A DNA stretch of 64,000 bases from an uncultured Angelakisella sp. (GTDB taxonomy: Bacteria; Bacillota; Clostridia; Oscillospirales; Ruminococcaceae). The position numbers and the translations under genes were made by a program. Position 1 is the stretch's first letter; every line of letters starts with the position of its first letter. This document shows positions 36,435 to 44,348 of this stretch, one piece after another. The notes beneath the pieces were generated by a model. The model made no database searches. It was not told the origin of the DNA and worked only from the letters and a program-made list of their open reading frames with translations. The stretch spans positions 12,416 to 76,415 of the forward strand of contig CAKSYU010000004.1 in the NCBI GenBank assembly GCA_934524965.1. The letters run 5' to 3'.

Positions 36435-37277
36435 ATGAAAAAGTACATTGCAATTCTTCTGGCAATCGCCTGCGCTGCCGCTTTGCTGCTGACCGGCTGC
36501 GGCAATACCAATGAACCCCAAGCCGACCCTCAGCCTAGCGAACTGTCCGGATCGGTGTCCACCGATGGCTCCACCTCTATGCAGAAAGTTATTAATACGC
36601 TGGGTGAAGCCTTCATGAACGAAAACAAGAGCATTACCTTTACCTACAATCCCACCGGTTCCGGTTCCGGCATCAAGGCAGTACAGGAAGGGCGCTGTGA
36701 TATCGGTCTTTCCAGCCGTGCACTGAAAGCCGAGGAAAAGGAAGCCGGGCTGAAAGAGACTGTCTTAGCGTATGACGGCATTGCCATCATCGTAAATCCC
36801 GAAAATCCTGTCAAGGATCTGACCATTGAGCAGATCGCCGATATCTACACCGGTAAGATCACCAACTGGAAAGAACTTGGCGGCAATGATGCTGAAATCG
36901 TGCTCATCGGTCGTGAAGCCGGCAGCGGCACCCGTGACGGCTTTGAGACGATTACCGGTACCGCCGATGCCTGCCAGTACCGTCAGGAGCTGACCTCCAC
37001 CGGTGATGTGATCACTACCGTAGCCCAGAATCCTGACGCTATCGGCTATGCATCGTTGGCTTCCATCAAGGATACTGTGAAGGCGCTTTCCGTAAACGGG
37101 GTCGTTCCGAGTGAGGAGACCGTAAAGGACGGAAGCTATGCAATCCAGCGCCCGTTTGTACTGGTAACAGTAGAGGGCAAAGCGTTGAACGAATATGCTC
37201 AGAAGTTCTTTGAGTACATCACTTCTTCCGAGGCCGCAGGACTGATCTCCGCTGCCGGGGCGGTAGCCGCCAACTAA
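36435..37277 (+). CDS. pstS: Phosphate ABC transporter substrate-binding lipoprotein
   Basis: A 280-residue lipoprotein; AAAGGAAAC before ATG 36435. Lipobox LTGC, Cys at residue 22. Phosphate-binding motifs: VSTDGSTSMQKV, YNPTGSGSGIKA, CDIGLSSRAL and GREAGSGTRDGFE. It captures phosphate outside the membrane and passes it to PstCA. First gene of the complete pst operon; a hairpin after it probably makes more pstS mRNA than pstC mRNA, as is common. Confidence 0.95.
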   Translation: MKKYIAILLAIACAAALLLTGCGNTNEPQADPQPSELSGSVSTDGSTSMQKVINTLGEAFMNENKSITFTYNPTGSGSGIKAVQEGRCDIGLSSRALKAEEKEAGLKETVLAYDGIAIIVNPENPVKDLTIEQIADIYTGKITNWKELGGNDAEIVLIGREAGSGTRDGFETITGTADACQYRQELTSTGDVITTVAQNPDAIGYASLASIKDTVKALSVNGVVPSEETVKDGSYAIQRPFVLVTVEGKALNEYAQKFFEYITSSEAAGLISAAGAVAAN

Positions 37278-37287
37278 AGTGTATGGG

Positions 37288-37326
37288 AAAGGACGGCGGC
37301 AATAGCAGCCGTCCTTTTCTGTTTTT
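37288..37326 (+). terminator. Intra-operon terminator between pstS and pstC
   Basis: AAAGGACGGC (37288-37297) pairs perfectly with GCCGTCCTTT (37308-37317), then TCTGTTTTT. Likely partial termination. Confidence 0.82.
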
Positions 37327-37341
37327 AAGGGGAGGATGTAC

Positions 37342-38205
37342 ATGAAAAAAACGGGCGAGTTTATCGTTCACGCGATCTTTTTTCTGCTGGGGCTTATTAC
37401 GGTAGGGTGTGTACTGCTTATCAGTGGTTATCTTATCATCTCCGGCATTCCGGCGATCCAGCAGATCGGGCTGGGGAACTTTCTCTTCGGGAAGGTGTGG
37501 GCTTCCACGGCGGCGGAACCCTCCTACGGCATACTGCCCTTTATTCTGACTAGCGTATACGGTACGGCAGGGGCAATCGTGCTGGGTGTACCGATCGGCT
37601 TCCTGACCGCTGTTTATCTGGCAAAGCTGGCGCCACCCAAAGTAAAGCGCGTTATGCAATCGGCGGTGAGTCTGCTGGCAGGTATTCCGTCGGTAGTTTA
37701 CGGCTTGGTAGGCATGATGGTGCTGGTGCCGAATATCCGCAAGATTTTCCATGTGCCGGACGGCGCCAGCCTGCTGGCGGCGATCATTGTGCTGTCTATC
37801 ATGATCCTGCCGTCCATCATCAAGGTCTCGGTCACGGCACTGGAGGCAGTACCGAAAGATTACGAAGATGCCTCGCTGGCGCTGGGAGCGACGCCGATCG
37901 AGACCTATTTCAAGGTCTCGGTACCGGCGGCACGCAGCGGCATTGCGGCGGCGGTGGTGCTGGGAGTGGGACGCGCCATCGGCGAAGCAATGGCGGTCAT
38001 GATGGTTTCCGGCAACGCGACCAGCCGTATGCCGAGCCTCTTTGAGAGTGTCCGGTTTTTGACCACGGCAGTCGCCAGCGAGATGTCCTATTCCTCCGGT
38101 TTGCAGCAGCAGGCGCTCTTTTCCATTGCGTTGGTGCTGTTCCTGTTTATCATGCTGATAAACGCCGGACTGAACCTGCTGCTGAAGCGGAACAAGGGAG
38201 GCTGA
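37342..38205 (+). CDS. pstC: Phosphate ABC transporter permease PstC
   Basis: A 287-residue inner-membrane permease with six helices. ATG 37342 is preferred to 37336, which would touch GGGAGG. The permease motif ALGATPIETYFKVSVPAA is near residue 190, and GRAIGEAMAVMMVSGN follows, both as in PstC. Works with PstA as the channel. Confidence 0.94.
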   Translation: MKKTGEFIVHAIFFLLGLITVGCVLLISGYLIISGIPAIQQIGLGNFLFGKVWASTAAEPSYGILPFILTSVYGTAGAIVLGVPIGFLTAVYLAKLAPPKVKRVMQSAVSLLAGIPSVVYGLVGMMVLVPNIRKIFHVPDGASLLAAIIVLSIMILPSIIKVSVTALEAVPKDYEDASLALGATPIETYFKVSVPAARSGIAAAVVLGVGRAIGEAMAVMMVSGNATSRMPSLFESVRFLTTAVASEMSYSSGLQQQALFSIALVLFLFIMLINAGLNLLLKRNKGG

Positions 38206-38209
38206 CAGT

Positions 38210-39073
38210 ATGAAAGAACAACTGAGCGGCAGAAGGCGCGCCTATGCCGTGCTGATGAAAGTGCTGATGGGAATAGCTGCTGCCCTGACAGCGGCGCTGG
38301 TTCTCTTTTTGATCGTTTATGTTTTAAGAAAGGGCTTGCCCAATTTAAGCTGGCAGCTGCTTTCCACGGCGCCCAGCTATCTGGCGGGCACCATCGGTAT
38401 TCTGCCGGATATACTGAATACGCTGTATATCGTTCTGGCGACCATTCTCATCGTGGTGCCGTTGGGCGTCGGAGCGGCGATCTACCTGACCGAATATGCC
38501 GCGGGCAGTCCCATCGTTTCGGTTATAGAATACGCGGCGGAAACGCTTTCCGGTATTCCTTCTATCATTTATGGTCTGGTAGGCATGCTGTTTTTCTGCG
38601 AATTCTTCGGAATGCAGACCTCCCTTATCGCGGGTGCCCTGACCCTTGTTATTATGAACCTGCCCACCGTGATGCGGACAACGCAGGAGAGCCTGAAAAC
38701 CGTTCCGCAGAGCTATCGAGAGGGTGCTTTCGGGCTGGGAGCAGGGAAGTGGCGTGTTATCCGCACAGTGGTGCTGCCGGGCTGTGTAGACGGCGTTATC
38801 ACGGGCGCAATCCTTTCGGTCGGACGTATTTTGGGAGAATCGGCGGCGCTGTTGTTTACGGCAGGCTTTGGTCATGTGATGAATGACTTTTTTACCGCGG
38901 TTACCAAGCCGGGCGCGACCCTTACCATTTCGCTGTACTTTTATGCCAAGGAGGACGGCGAATTCGGGATTGCGTTTGCCATCGCCTCTATCCTTATGGC
39001 AATGACCCTGCTGCTGAATATAGCCGCTGACCTGGTTTCGCGGCACTTTGGAAGGGAGAAAAACAATGAGTGA
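38210..39073 (+). CDS. pstA: Phosphate ABC transporter permease PstA
   Basis: A 287-residue permease with six helices; AAGGGAGGC before ATG 38210. Motifs: [19 protein letters not shown], the EAA-loop type [19 protein letters not shown] and [15 protein letters not shown]. Four bases after pstC and overlapping pstB by eight bases. Confidence 0.94.
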   Translation: MKEQLSGRRRAYAVLMKVLMGIAAALTAALVLFLIVYVLRKGLPNLSWQLLSTAPSYLAGTIGILPDILNTLYIVLATILIVVPLGVGAAIYLTEYAAGSPIVSVIEYAAETLSGIPSIIYGLVGMLFFCEFFGMQTSLIAGALTLVIMNLPTVMRTTQESLKTVPQSYREGAFGLGAGKWRVIRTVVLPGCVDGVITGAILSVGRILGESAALLFTAGFGHVMNDFFTAVTKPGATLTISLYFYAKEDGEFGIAFAIASILMAMTLLLNIAADLVSRHFGREKNNE

Positions 39074-39821
39074 TATTATTTCGGTGCAGGATCTGAACCT
39101 GTGGTACGGTAGTCATCAGGCACTGCATCATATCAATATGGAAATTCCGGAAAAGAGCATCACGGCATTTATAGGTCCCTCCGGCTGCGGAAAATCCACC
39201 CTGCTGAAGACGCTCAACCACATGAATGACCTTGTAAAGGGCGTACACATTACAGGTAAAGTGTGCTACAAGGGGCAGGATATTTATGCCCCGACGGTAG
39301 AGGTAAGTGAACTGCGGCGGCAGATCGGCATGGTGTTCCAGAAGCCAAATCCATTCCCGATGAGCATATACGATAATGTGGCATATGGTTCCCGTACCCA
39401 CGGGATCCGCAAAAAGGCGGAACTTGATGAGATCGTGGAGCGTTCCCTGCGGGACGCGGCGATCTGGGACGAGGTAAAAGACCGTCTGCGCAAGAATGCC
39501 CTGGGGCTTTCCGGCGGTCAGCAGCAGCGATTGTGCATTGCGCGGGCGCTGGCGGTGGAACCGAATGTGCTGCTGATGGACGAGCCGACCAGTGCGCTCG
39601 ATCCCATTTCCACCTCCAAGATAGAGGAGCTGGCAATGGAACTGAAAGAGAAGTACACCATCGTTATAGTCACCCACAATATGCAGCAGGCAGTCCGTAT
39701 TTCGGATCAGACGGCGTTCTTCCTGCTGGGTGAGCTGATCGAGTACGGCAATACCGAGGCGCTGTTCTCTCAGCCCAAGGAGAAGAAGACCGAGGATTAC
39801 ATCACGGGGAGGTTTGGATAA
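39066..39821 (+). CDS. pstB: Phosphate ABC transporter ATPase PstB
   Basis: A 251-residue ABC ATPase. ATG 39066 (GGAAGGGAG upstream) gives the usual start [14 protein letters not shown]; the longer frame from 39048 is not needed. Walker [10 protein letters not shown] near residue 40, signature LSGGQQQR near 150, Walker [12 protein letters not shown] near 170 and the H-loop in [11 protein letters not shown]. It overlaps phoU by one base. Confidence 0.96.
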   Translation: MSDIISVQDLNLWYGSHQALHHINMEIPEKSITAFIGPSGCGKSTLLKTLNHMNDLVKGVHITGKVCYKGQDIYAPTVEVSELRRQIGMVFQKPNPFPMSIYDNVAYGSRTHGIRKKAELDEIVERSLRDAAIWDEVKDRLRKNALGLSGGQQQRLCIARALAVEPNVLLMDEPTSALDPISTSKIEELAMELKEKYTIVIVTHNMQQAVRISDQTAFFLLGELIEYGNTEALFSQPKEKKTEDYITGRFG

Positions 39822-40471
39822 TGAGAAGTCATTTTGATGAACAGCTGGCACAACTGAGCCGTGAGCTGACTGAAATGGGCGCCCTGTGCGAGGAGGTTAT
39901 TGCTCTTTCCGCCAAGGCACTTGCCGATAGCGACAAGGCGCTGGCGGCGCGGGTCGCGCCGTTAGATGCCGAGATCGACCAGAAGGAACGCGATATTGAA
40001 AGCCTGTGCCTGAAACTGCTGCTTCAGCAACAGCCGGTCGCCCGTGACTTGCGTCAGATCTCCGCCGCGCTGAAGATGATAACCGATATGGAACGGATCG
40101 GGGATCAGGCGGAGGATATCGCGGAGATCGTCACCTATATGGAGTTTGAGTGCGCCGATTGCTCCCTGCTGCGGGAGATGGCGAAGGCGACCATTAAGAT
40201 GGTGACGGAAAGCGTAGATGCCTATGTACGGCGGGATATCGAACTGGCTGGACAGGTGATCGCTGAGGATGACATTGTGGACGATTATTTCAGCAGGGTG
40301 AAACGAGAATTGATTGCACAGATTGCGGAAAATCCATCGGGTGGAGAACAGACTCTTGACCTTTTGATGATTGCAAAATATTTTGAACGGATTGGTGATC
40401 ATGCAGTAAATATCGCAGAGTGGGTCATTTTCTCGGTGACAGGAATTCACAAAAGCAGCGAAATACCATAA
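39821..40471 (+). CDS. phoU: Phosphate signalling protein PhoU
   Basis: A 216-residue all-helical protein with two PhoU repeats. Metal-binding type motifs are visible: ERDIESLCLKLLL, DMERIGDQAEDIAEI in repeat one and KYFERIGDHAVNIAEWV in repeat two. PhoU restrains Pst and Pho signalling. The start overlaps the pstB stop (TAATG). Confidence 0.95.
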   Translation: MRSHFDEQLAQLSRELTEMGALCEEVIALSAKALADSDKALAARVAPLDAEIDQKERDIESLCLKLLLQQQPVARDLRQISAALKMITDMERIGDQAEDIAEIVTYMEFECADCSLLREMAKATIKMVTESVDAYVRRDIELAGQVIAEDDIVDDYFSRVKRELIAQIAENPSGGEQTLDLLMIAKYFERIGDHAVNIAEWVIFSVTGIHKSSEIP

Positions 40472-40483
40472 AGAATAAAGATA

Positions 40484-40530
40484 AAAATCGGCTGGCAGTC
40501 CCGCGTGGGGCTGTCGGTCGGTTTTTCCTT
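40484..40530 (+). terminator. Rho-independent terminator after phoU
   Basis: A long stem with several G-U pairs: AAATCGGCTGGCAGTCCC against GGGGCTGTCGGTCGGTTT, then TT. It separates the pst operon from vanRS. Confidence 0.85.
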
Positions 40531-40574
40531 TTGAGAGCGAAAGGAAAACAACAGCGCGGCGGCAGTCCGGTTTA

Positions 40575-40602
40575 TTGCTTTTTTGTCCCGATATGATAAA
40601 AT
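40575..40602 (+). promoter_or_regulatory. Candidate promoter of vanR-vanS
   Basis: TTGCTT (40575-40580), 16 bases, TAAAAT (40597-40602), 40 bases before the VanR start. No TCGTA box of the type seen before vanG is present here. Confidence 0.5.
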
Positions 40603-40642
40603 ACTATTAAACGCAGCACGGAAAAACAGGAGGGGCAGGGAC

Positions 40643-41338
40643 ATGAATGAAAAAATACTGGTCGTAGATGACGAAAAGGAGCTTGCCGACCTGTTGGAGG
40701 TCTATCTGAAAAATGACGGGTACACCGTATATAAATGCTATAACGGTACGGACGCCCTGAAAAGCATAGAGGAGAATACACCGGATCTTGCGATACTGGA
40801 TATCATGCTGCCGGATATGGACGGCTTTCATGTTTGCCAGAGAATACGGGAAAGGTACTTTTTTCCTGTTATTATGCTGACGGCAAAAATCGCGGACAGC
40901 GATAAGATCATGGGACTGACCATCGGGGCAGATGACTATATCACCAAGCCGTTTAATCCGCTGGAGGTGGTGGCAAGGGTGAAAACGCAGCTGCGCCGCT
41001 GCGGAAGATATAATCCTTCTGCCGGACAAGCGGCGGAAAAGAATGAGCACGATATCCGCGGACTACAGATCAACAGAGAAAGCCACAAGTGCCAGCTGTT
41101 CGGCAAGGAGCTTTCGCTGACGCCGATTGAGTTTTCTATCCTGTGGTATCTCTGTGAGCATCAGGGCAGAGTCGTTTCCTCCGAGGAGCTTTTTGAGGCG
41201 GTATGGAAGGAGAAATACCTCAATAACAACAATACCGTCATGGCGCATATCGGGCGGCTGCGGGAGAAGATGAAGGAGCCGGCGAAGAACCCGAAATTTA
41301 TAAAGACCGTATGGGGAGTGGGCTATGAGATCGAATAA
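40643..41338 (+). CDS. vanR: VanR-type OmpR-family response regulator
   Basis: A 231-residue regulator; ATG 40643 (AACAGGAGGGG upstream) is preferred to 40583. The receiver domain starts EKILVVDDEKELADLLE with phospho-Asp at residue 53 in LAILDIMLPD and Lys in GADDYITKPFNPLE. The winged-helix DNA-binding domain (about 130-230) follows. The text is strongly VanR-like, and the gene heads a set with vanS, vanG, vanXY and vanT, so it is assigned as the vanG-cluster regulator. It overlaps vanS by 14 bases. Confidence 0.9.
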   Translation: MNEKILVVDDEKELADLLEVYLKNDGYTVYKCYNGTDALKSIEENTPDLAILDIMLPDMDGFHVCQRIRERYFFPVIMLTAKIADSDKIMGLTIGADDYITKPFNPLEVVARVKTQLRRCGRYNPSAGQAAEKNEHDIRGLQINRESHKCQLFGKELSLTPIEFSILWYLCEHQGRVVSSEELFEAVWKEKYLNNNNTVMAHIGRLREKMKEPAKNPKFIKTVWGVGYEIE

Positions 41339-42416
41339 TAAACGGCAGTATTCCGAGATCTCCAGGAGAATTCTCAACCGCTTTTTCATCTCCATGCTCA
41401 TTCTGTTCGCCATTATGGTGGGTGGGTATTATGTGGCGTGGTTTGTTTGCTCCCGCATTGCGTGGGGCGGGGATACGCTGCTTTACAATATCCTTAAAGC
41501 GCTGCAAGCCTTGTCACCGATCATCATTCTGGCCATTATGGCGGCAGGCTGCATCATCTTTCTGGTGATCGCTATCAAAAAGCCGCTGCAGTATCTTGAT
41601 GAGGTCATTGACGCGGCAAAGACGCTCTCCGATCCCGACGCGCCCACGGTATCTCTGCCGCAGGAGCTTTCCGAGGTGGAGAACGAACTGAACCTTGCAC
41701 GGGCACAGTCGCGGGAAAACCTGCGGCTGCGCAGGGACGCGGAGCAGCGAAAGAATGACCTCATCATGTATCTGGCGCATGACCTGAAAACGCCGCTTTC
41801 CTCCGTCATCGGCTACCTGACCCTGCTGTACGATGAGGGCGAGATCTCTCCGGAGCTGCGGGAAAAATACCTTTCCATTGCGCTGGATAAGGCGGAACGG
41901 CTGGAGGATCTCATCAACGAGTTTTTCGAGATCACGCGCTTCAATCTTTCGGAGATCACGCTGCAATACGGCAGAATCGATTTGACACGGCTTTTGGAAC
42001 AGCTGGTGTTTGAGTTTAAGCCCATGCTGCGTGAAAAGAACCTGACCTGCGACCTGCAGGCACCAGAGGATCTGGCGCTGCGCTGTGACGGTGATAAGCT
42101 CCAGCGGGTCTTTGATAATCTGCTGCGCAATGCCGTTCTTTACAGCTACCCCGATACGAACATCACTATTACGGCGGCGCGGGAGGGCAGTCGGGTCATG
42201 ATCCGTTTCAGGAACCGCGGCGACACCATACCGGAGGAAAAGCTCTCGCGTATTTTTGAGCAATTCTACCGGTTGGATGCCGCCCGAAGCTCCGGCGGCG
42301 GCGCGGGACTGGGGCTTGCCATTGCCGAGCAGATCGTAGAACTGCACGGCGGCACGATCACCGCCCAAAGTGCCGAGGAATTGATTGAGTTTACCGTTAT
42401 CCTCCCGCTTTCGTAG
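41325..42416 (+). CDS. vanS: VanS-type sensor histidine kinase
   Basis: A 363-residue kinase with two N-terminal membrane helices (about 20-45 and 63-85) around a short outside loop. The dimerisation domain has phospho-His at residue 152 in YLAHDLKTPLSS; ATP-binding motifs are DNLLRNAVLYS (N box), FRNRGDTIPEE (G1) and GGAGLGLAIAEQIVELHGG (G2). VanS senses glycopeptides or wall stress and phosphorylates VanR. Its stop codon lies inside the first of two putative VanR boxes. Confidence 0.9.
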   Translation: MRSNNKRQYSEISRRILNRFFISMLILFAIMVGGYYVAWFVCSRIAWGGDTLLYNILKALQALSPIIILAIMAAGCIIFLVIAIKKPLQYLDEVIDAAKTLSDPDAPTVSLPQELSEVENELNLARAQSRENLRLRRDAEQRKNDLIMYLAHDLKTPLSSVIGYLTLLYDEGEISPELREKYLSIALDKAERLEDLINEFFEITRFNLSEITLQYGRIDLTRLLEQLVFEFKPMLREKNLTCDLQAPEDLALRCDGDKLQRVFDNLLRNAVLYSYPDTNITITAAREGSRVMIRFRNRGDTIPEEKLSRIFEQFYRLDAARSSGGGAGLGLAIAEQIVELHGGTITAQSAEELIEFTVILPLS

Positions 42417-42432
42417 GAAAATCGTAAGAATT
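42411..42432 (+). promoter_or_regulatory. Tandem VanR-type operator boxes before vanG
   Basis: TCGTAGGAAAA (42411-42421) is followed directly by TCGTAAGAATT (42422-42432): two copies with an 11-base period, identical in T-C-G-T-A-x-G-A-A. The sequence resembles the TCGTANGAA-type 12-mer that I recall for VanR sites in other van operons. The vanS stop (42414-42416) falls inside the first copy. They lie about 130 bases before the vanG start. Confidence 0.65.
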
Positions 42433-42478
42433 CCCGCAGAGAAAAAGAGGAGACCCGTGCGGACAAACAAGTAAATAG

Positions 42479-42528
42479 AACTCCTGCTTTTGGTACGATA
42501 AAGGTGTCAGAAGCAGGAGTTTTGTTTT
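42479..42528 (+). terminator. Terminator-like hairpin between vanS and vanG
   Basis: AACTCCTGCTT (42479-42489) pairs perfectly with AAGCAGGAGTT (42511-42521), then TTGTTTT. A possible -10, TACGAT with TG two bases before it (42494-42499), lies in the 21-base loop; an alternative -10 is TAAATA at 42472-42477. Readthrough from vanS would stop here, while a transcript starting in the loop would escape. Confidence 0.72.
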
Positions 42529-42555
42529 ACAAAAAAAGGAAAGAGGAGAAGTGGT

Positions 42556-43602
42556 ATGGAACGAAAAAGAATAGCAGTCATTTTTGGCGGGTGCTCTACC
42601 GAATATGAGGTATCGCTGCAATCGGCGGCAGCGGTGCTGGAGAATATCAACACCGAGCGATACGAGATCTATATGATCGGTATTACAAGAGGAGGCGACT
42701 GGTACCGCTATACCGGAGAGTGTGCACAGATCACGGCGGGAACATGGTGCAGGGATAGTGCCCATTTGAACAGGGTGGTGTTTTCGCAGGATCGTTCCCT
42801 TGGCGGCTTTCTGGAGCTTTACAACGGTCGGTATTTTCCCCGCGGGATCGACCTCGCCTTTCCGGTACTGCACGGCAAAAACGGCGAGGACGGCACCGTG
42901 CAGGGTCTATTGGAGCTTGCCGGCATACCGGTGGTGGGCTGCGGGGTGCTTTCTTCGGCGCTGTGCATGGATAAGGACAGGGCGCATCGACTGGTTTCCC
43001 TTGCGGGGATCAAGGTGCCGCGCTCGGTCACTTTTAAGCAGACGGAAACTGCCGAGGCAGTCTGTAGCATCATTGATACGCTCCGTTTTCCGGCTTTCGT
43101 CAAGCCGGTTCGCGCCGGTTCCTCCTTTGGCATTACCCGCGTTACTAAGCCGGAGCAGCTGTTAGATGCGGTGCGGCTGGCTTTCCGGCACGATGACGAG
43201 GTCATTGCGGAGGAAGCCATCGAGGGCTTTGAGGTCGGCTGCGCGGTGCTGGGCACCGATGAACTAACCGTTGGGCGGGTAGATGAGATCGAGCTTTCCG
43301 GCGGTTTCTTTGACTACACCGAAAAGTACACGCTGAAAACCTCACAGATCCATATGCCCGCAAGGATAGATACTGAGACCGAGCGGCGCATTCAGGAGAC
43401 GGCAAAAACGATCTACAGGGCATTGGGCTGTTCGGGCATTGCACGGGTGGATATGTTCCTGACACATGCCGGAGAGATCGTTTTTAATGAGGTGAATACT
43501 ATCCCCGGCTTTACCGCGCATAGCCGTTACCCAAATATGATGAAAGGCATCGGGCTGCCGTTCCCGCAGATGCTGGAAAAGCTGCTGGGGCTGTACGAAT
43601 GA
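42556..43602 (+). CDS. vanG: VanG-type D-alanine--D-serine ligase
   Basis: A 348-residue ATP-grasp ligase; AAAGAGGAGAAG before ATG 42556. The text follows enterococcal VanG closely from memory: IAVIFGGCSTEYEVSLQSAA at the start, FPVLHGKNGEDGTVQGLLEL, SALCMDKDRAHRLVSLAGI, PVRAGSSFGIT, DYTEKYTLKTSQIHMPARI and FNEVNTIPGFTAHSRYPNM. It joins D-Ala to D-Ser, so precursors end in D-Ala-D-Ser and vancomycin binds poorly. Being followed by vanXY and a serine-racemase gene argues for this over an ordinary Ddl. Overlaps vanXY by four bases. Confidence 0.93.
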   Translation: MERKRIAVIFGGCSTEYEVSLQSAAAVLENINTERYEIYMIGITRGGDWYRYTGECAQITAGTWCRDSAHLNRVVFSQDRSLGGFLELYNGRYFPRGIDLAFPVLHGKNGEDGTVQGLLELAGIPVVGCGVLSSALCMDKDRAHRLVSLAGIKVPRSVTFKQTETAEAVCSIIDTLRFPAFVKPVRAGSSFGITRVTKPEQLLDAVRLAFRHDDEVIAEEAIEGFEVGCAVLGTDELTVGRVDEIELSGGFFDYTEKYTLKTSQIHMPARIDTETERRIQETAKTIYRALGCSGIARVDMFLTHAGEIVFNEVNTIPGFTAHSRYPNMMKGIGLPFPQMLEKLLGLYE

Positions 43603-44348
43603 CTATGAACACGATAACTTTGACCAGAGACAAAATACATGAGGGGGAACTGATCCTTGTTAATGCGGTGCACCCGCTGTACAGGGAGAGGACAGAGGAG
43701 CCGGTGCCGGTAAACGCGCGGTATCCAGATATCCTGCTGAACCGCAAAGCTGCCGGAATGCTGCAGGCTTTGTTGGAACAGCTTGCTGCCGAAAGCGAGA
43801 TCGTACCGGTGAGCGGCTACCGCAGCAAGGAGGAACAAACGGAGATATACAGAAAATCCTTAAAGGAAAACGGTGCGGAATTCACAAGGAAATATGTTGC
43901 GCTGCCCGACCGCAGCGAGCACCAGACAGGACTGGCGATCGATGTGGGACGCTATTTGGAAAACATCGATTTTCTTTGTCCCGATTTCCCTTACGAGGGG
44001 ATATGCGAAGAGTTCCGCAGGCTGGCGCCGGACTATGGATTTATCCAGCGCTATCCGGCAGGAAAGGAGAAGATCACAGGGATCGCGCACGAGCCGTGGC
44101 ATTTTCGCTATGTCGGTTTTCCGCATTCCGCTGTTATGGCAGATATGGGGCTGACGCTGGAGGAATACATCGCATTCATCAAAAGATACACGCCGGAGCG
44201 TCGGCTGATCTATCGGAATACCGAGGTATTCTTCTTCCCGGCAGCCGCACCCTATACGGAGATCCGTTTGCCGGAAGATGCGTTGTATCAGGTTTCCGGC
44301 AACAATACAGATGGGTTTATCGTGACCGTTTGGGGAGAAAGCCGATGA
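43599..44348 (+). CDS. vanXY: VanXY-type D,D-peptidase (M15)
   Basis: A 249-residue zinc peptidase of the VanXY-G group. Zinc ligands: His108 and Asp115 in SEHQTGLAID and His168 in EPWHFRYVG; catalytic Glu165 is in the same motif. Other landmarks: IVPVSGYRSKEEQTEIY, PDFPYEGICEEFRRLAPDYG. No signal peptide or membrane segment, as usual for VanXY, so it acts in the cytoplasm, removing D-Ala-D-Ala dipeptides and terminal D-Ala from precursors. ATG 43599 overlaps the vanG stop; ATG 43605 is an alternative. Which of the two activities dominates cannot be read. Confidence 0.9.
   Translation: MTMNTITLTRDKIHEGELILVNAVHPLYRERTEEPVPVNARYPDILLNRKAAGMLQALLEQLAAESEIVPVSGYRSKEEQTEIYRKSLKENGAEFTRKYVALPDRSEHQTGLAIDVGRYLENIDFLCPDFPYEGICEEFRRLAPDYGFIQRYPAGKEKITGIAHEPWHFRYVGFPHSAVMADMGLTLEEYIAFIKRYTPERRLIYRNTEVFFFPAAAPYTEIRLPEDALYQVSGNNTDGFIVTVWGESR

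Noticed and set aside
40472-40642. VanR-type box before vanR
   Set aside because: No TCGTA-type repeat is present in this stretch, unlike before vanG.
43976-44344. Upstream extension of the vanT frame by 123 residues
   Set aside because: It overlaps vanXY out of frame; vanT has the usual start at 44345 overlapping the vanXY stop by ATGA, and the resulting length matches VanT-G.
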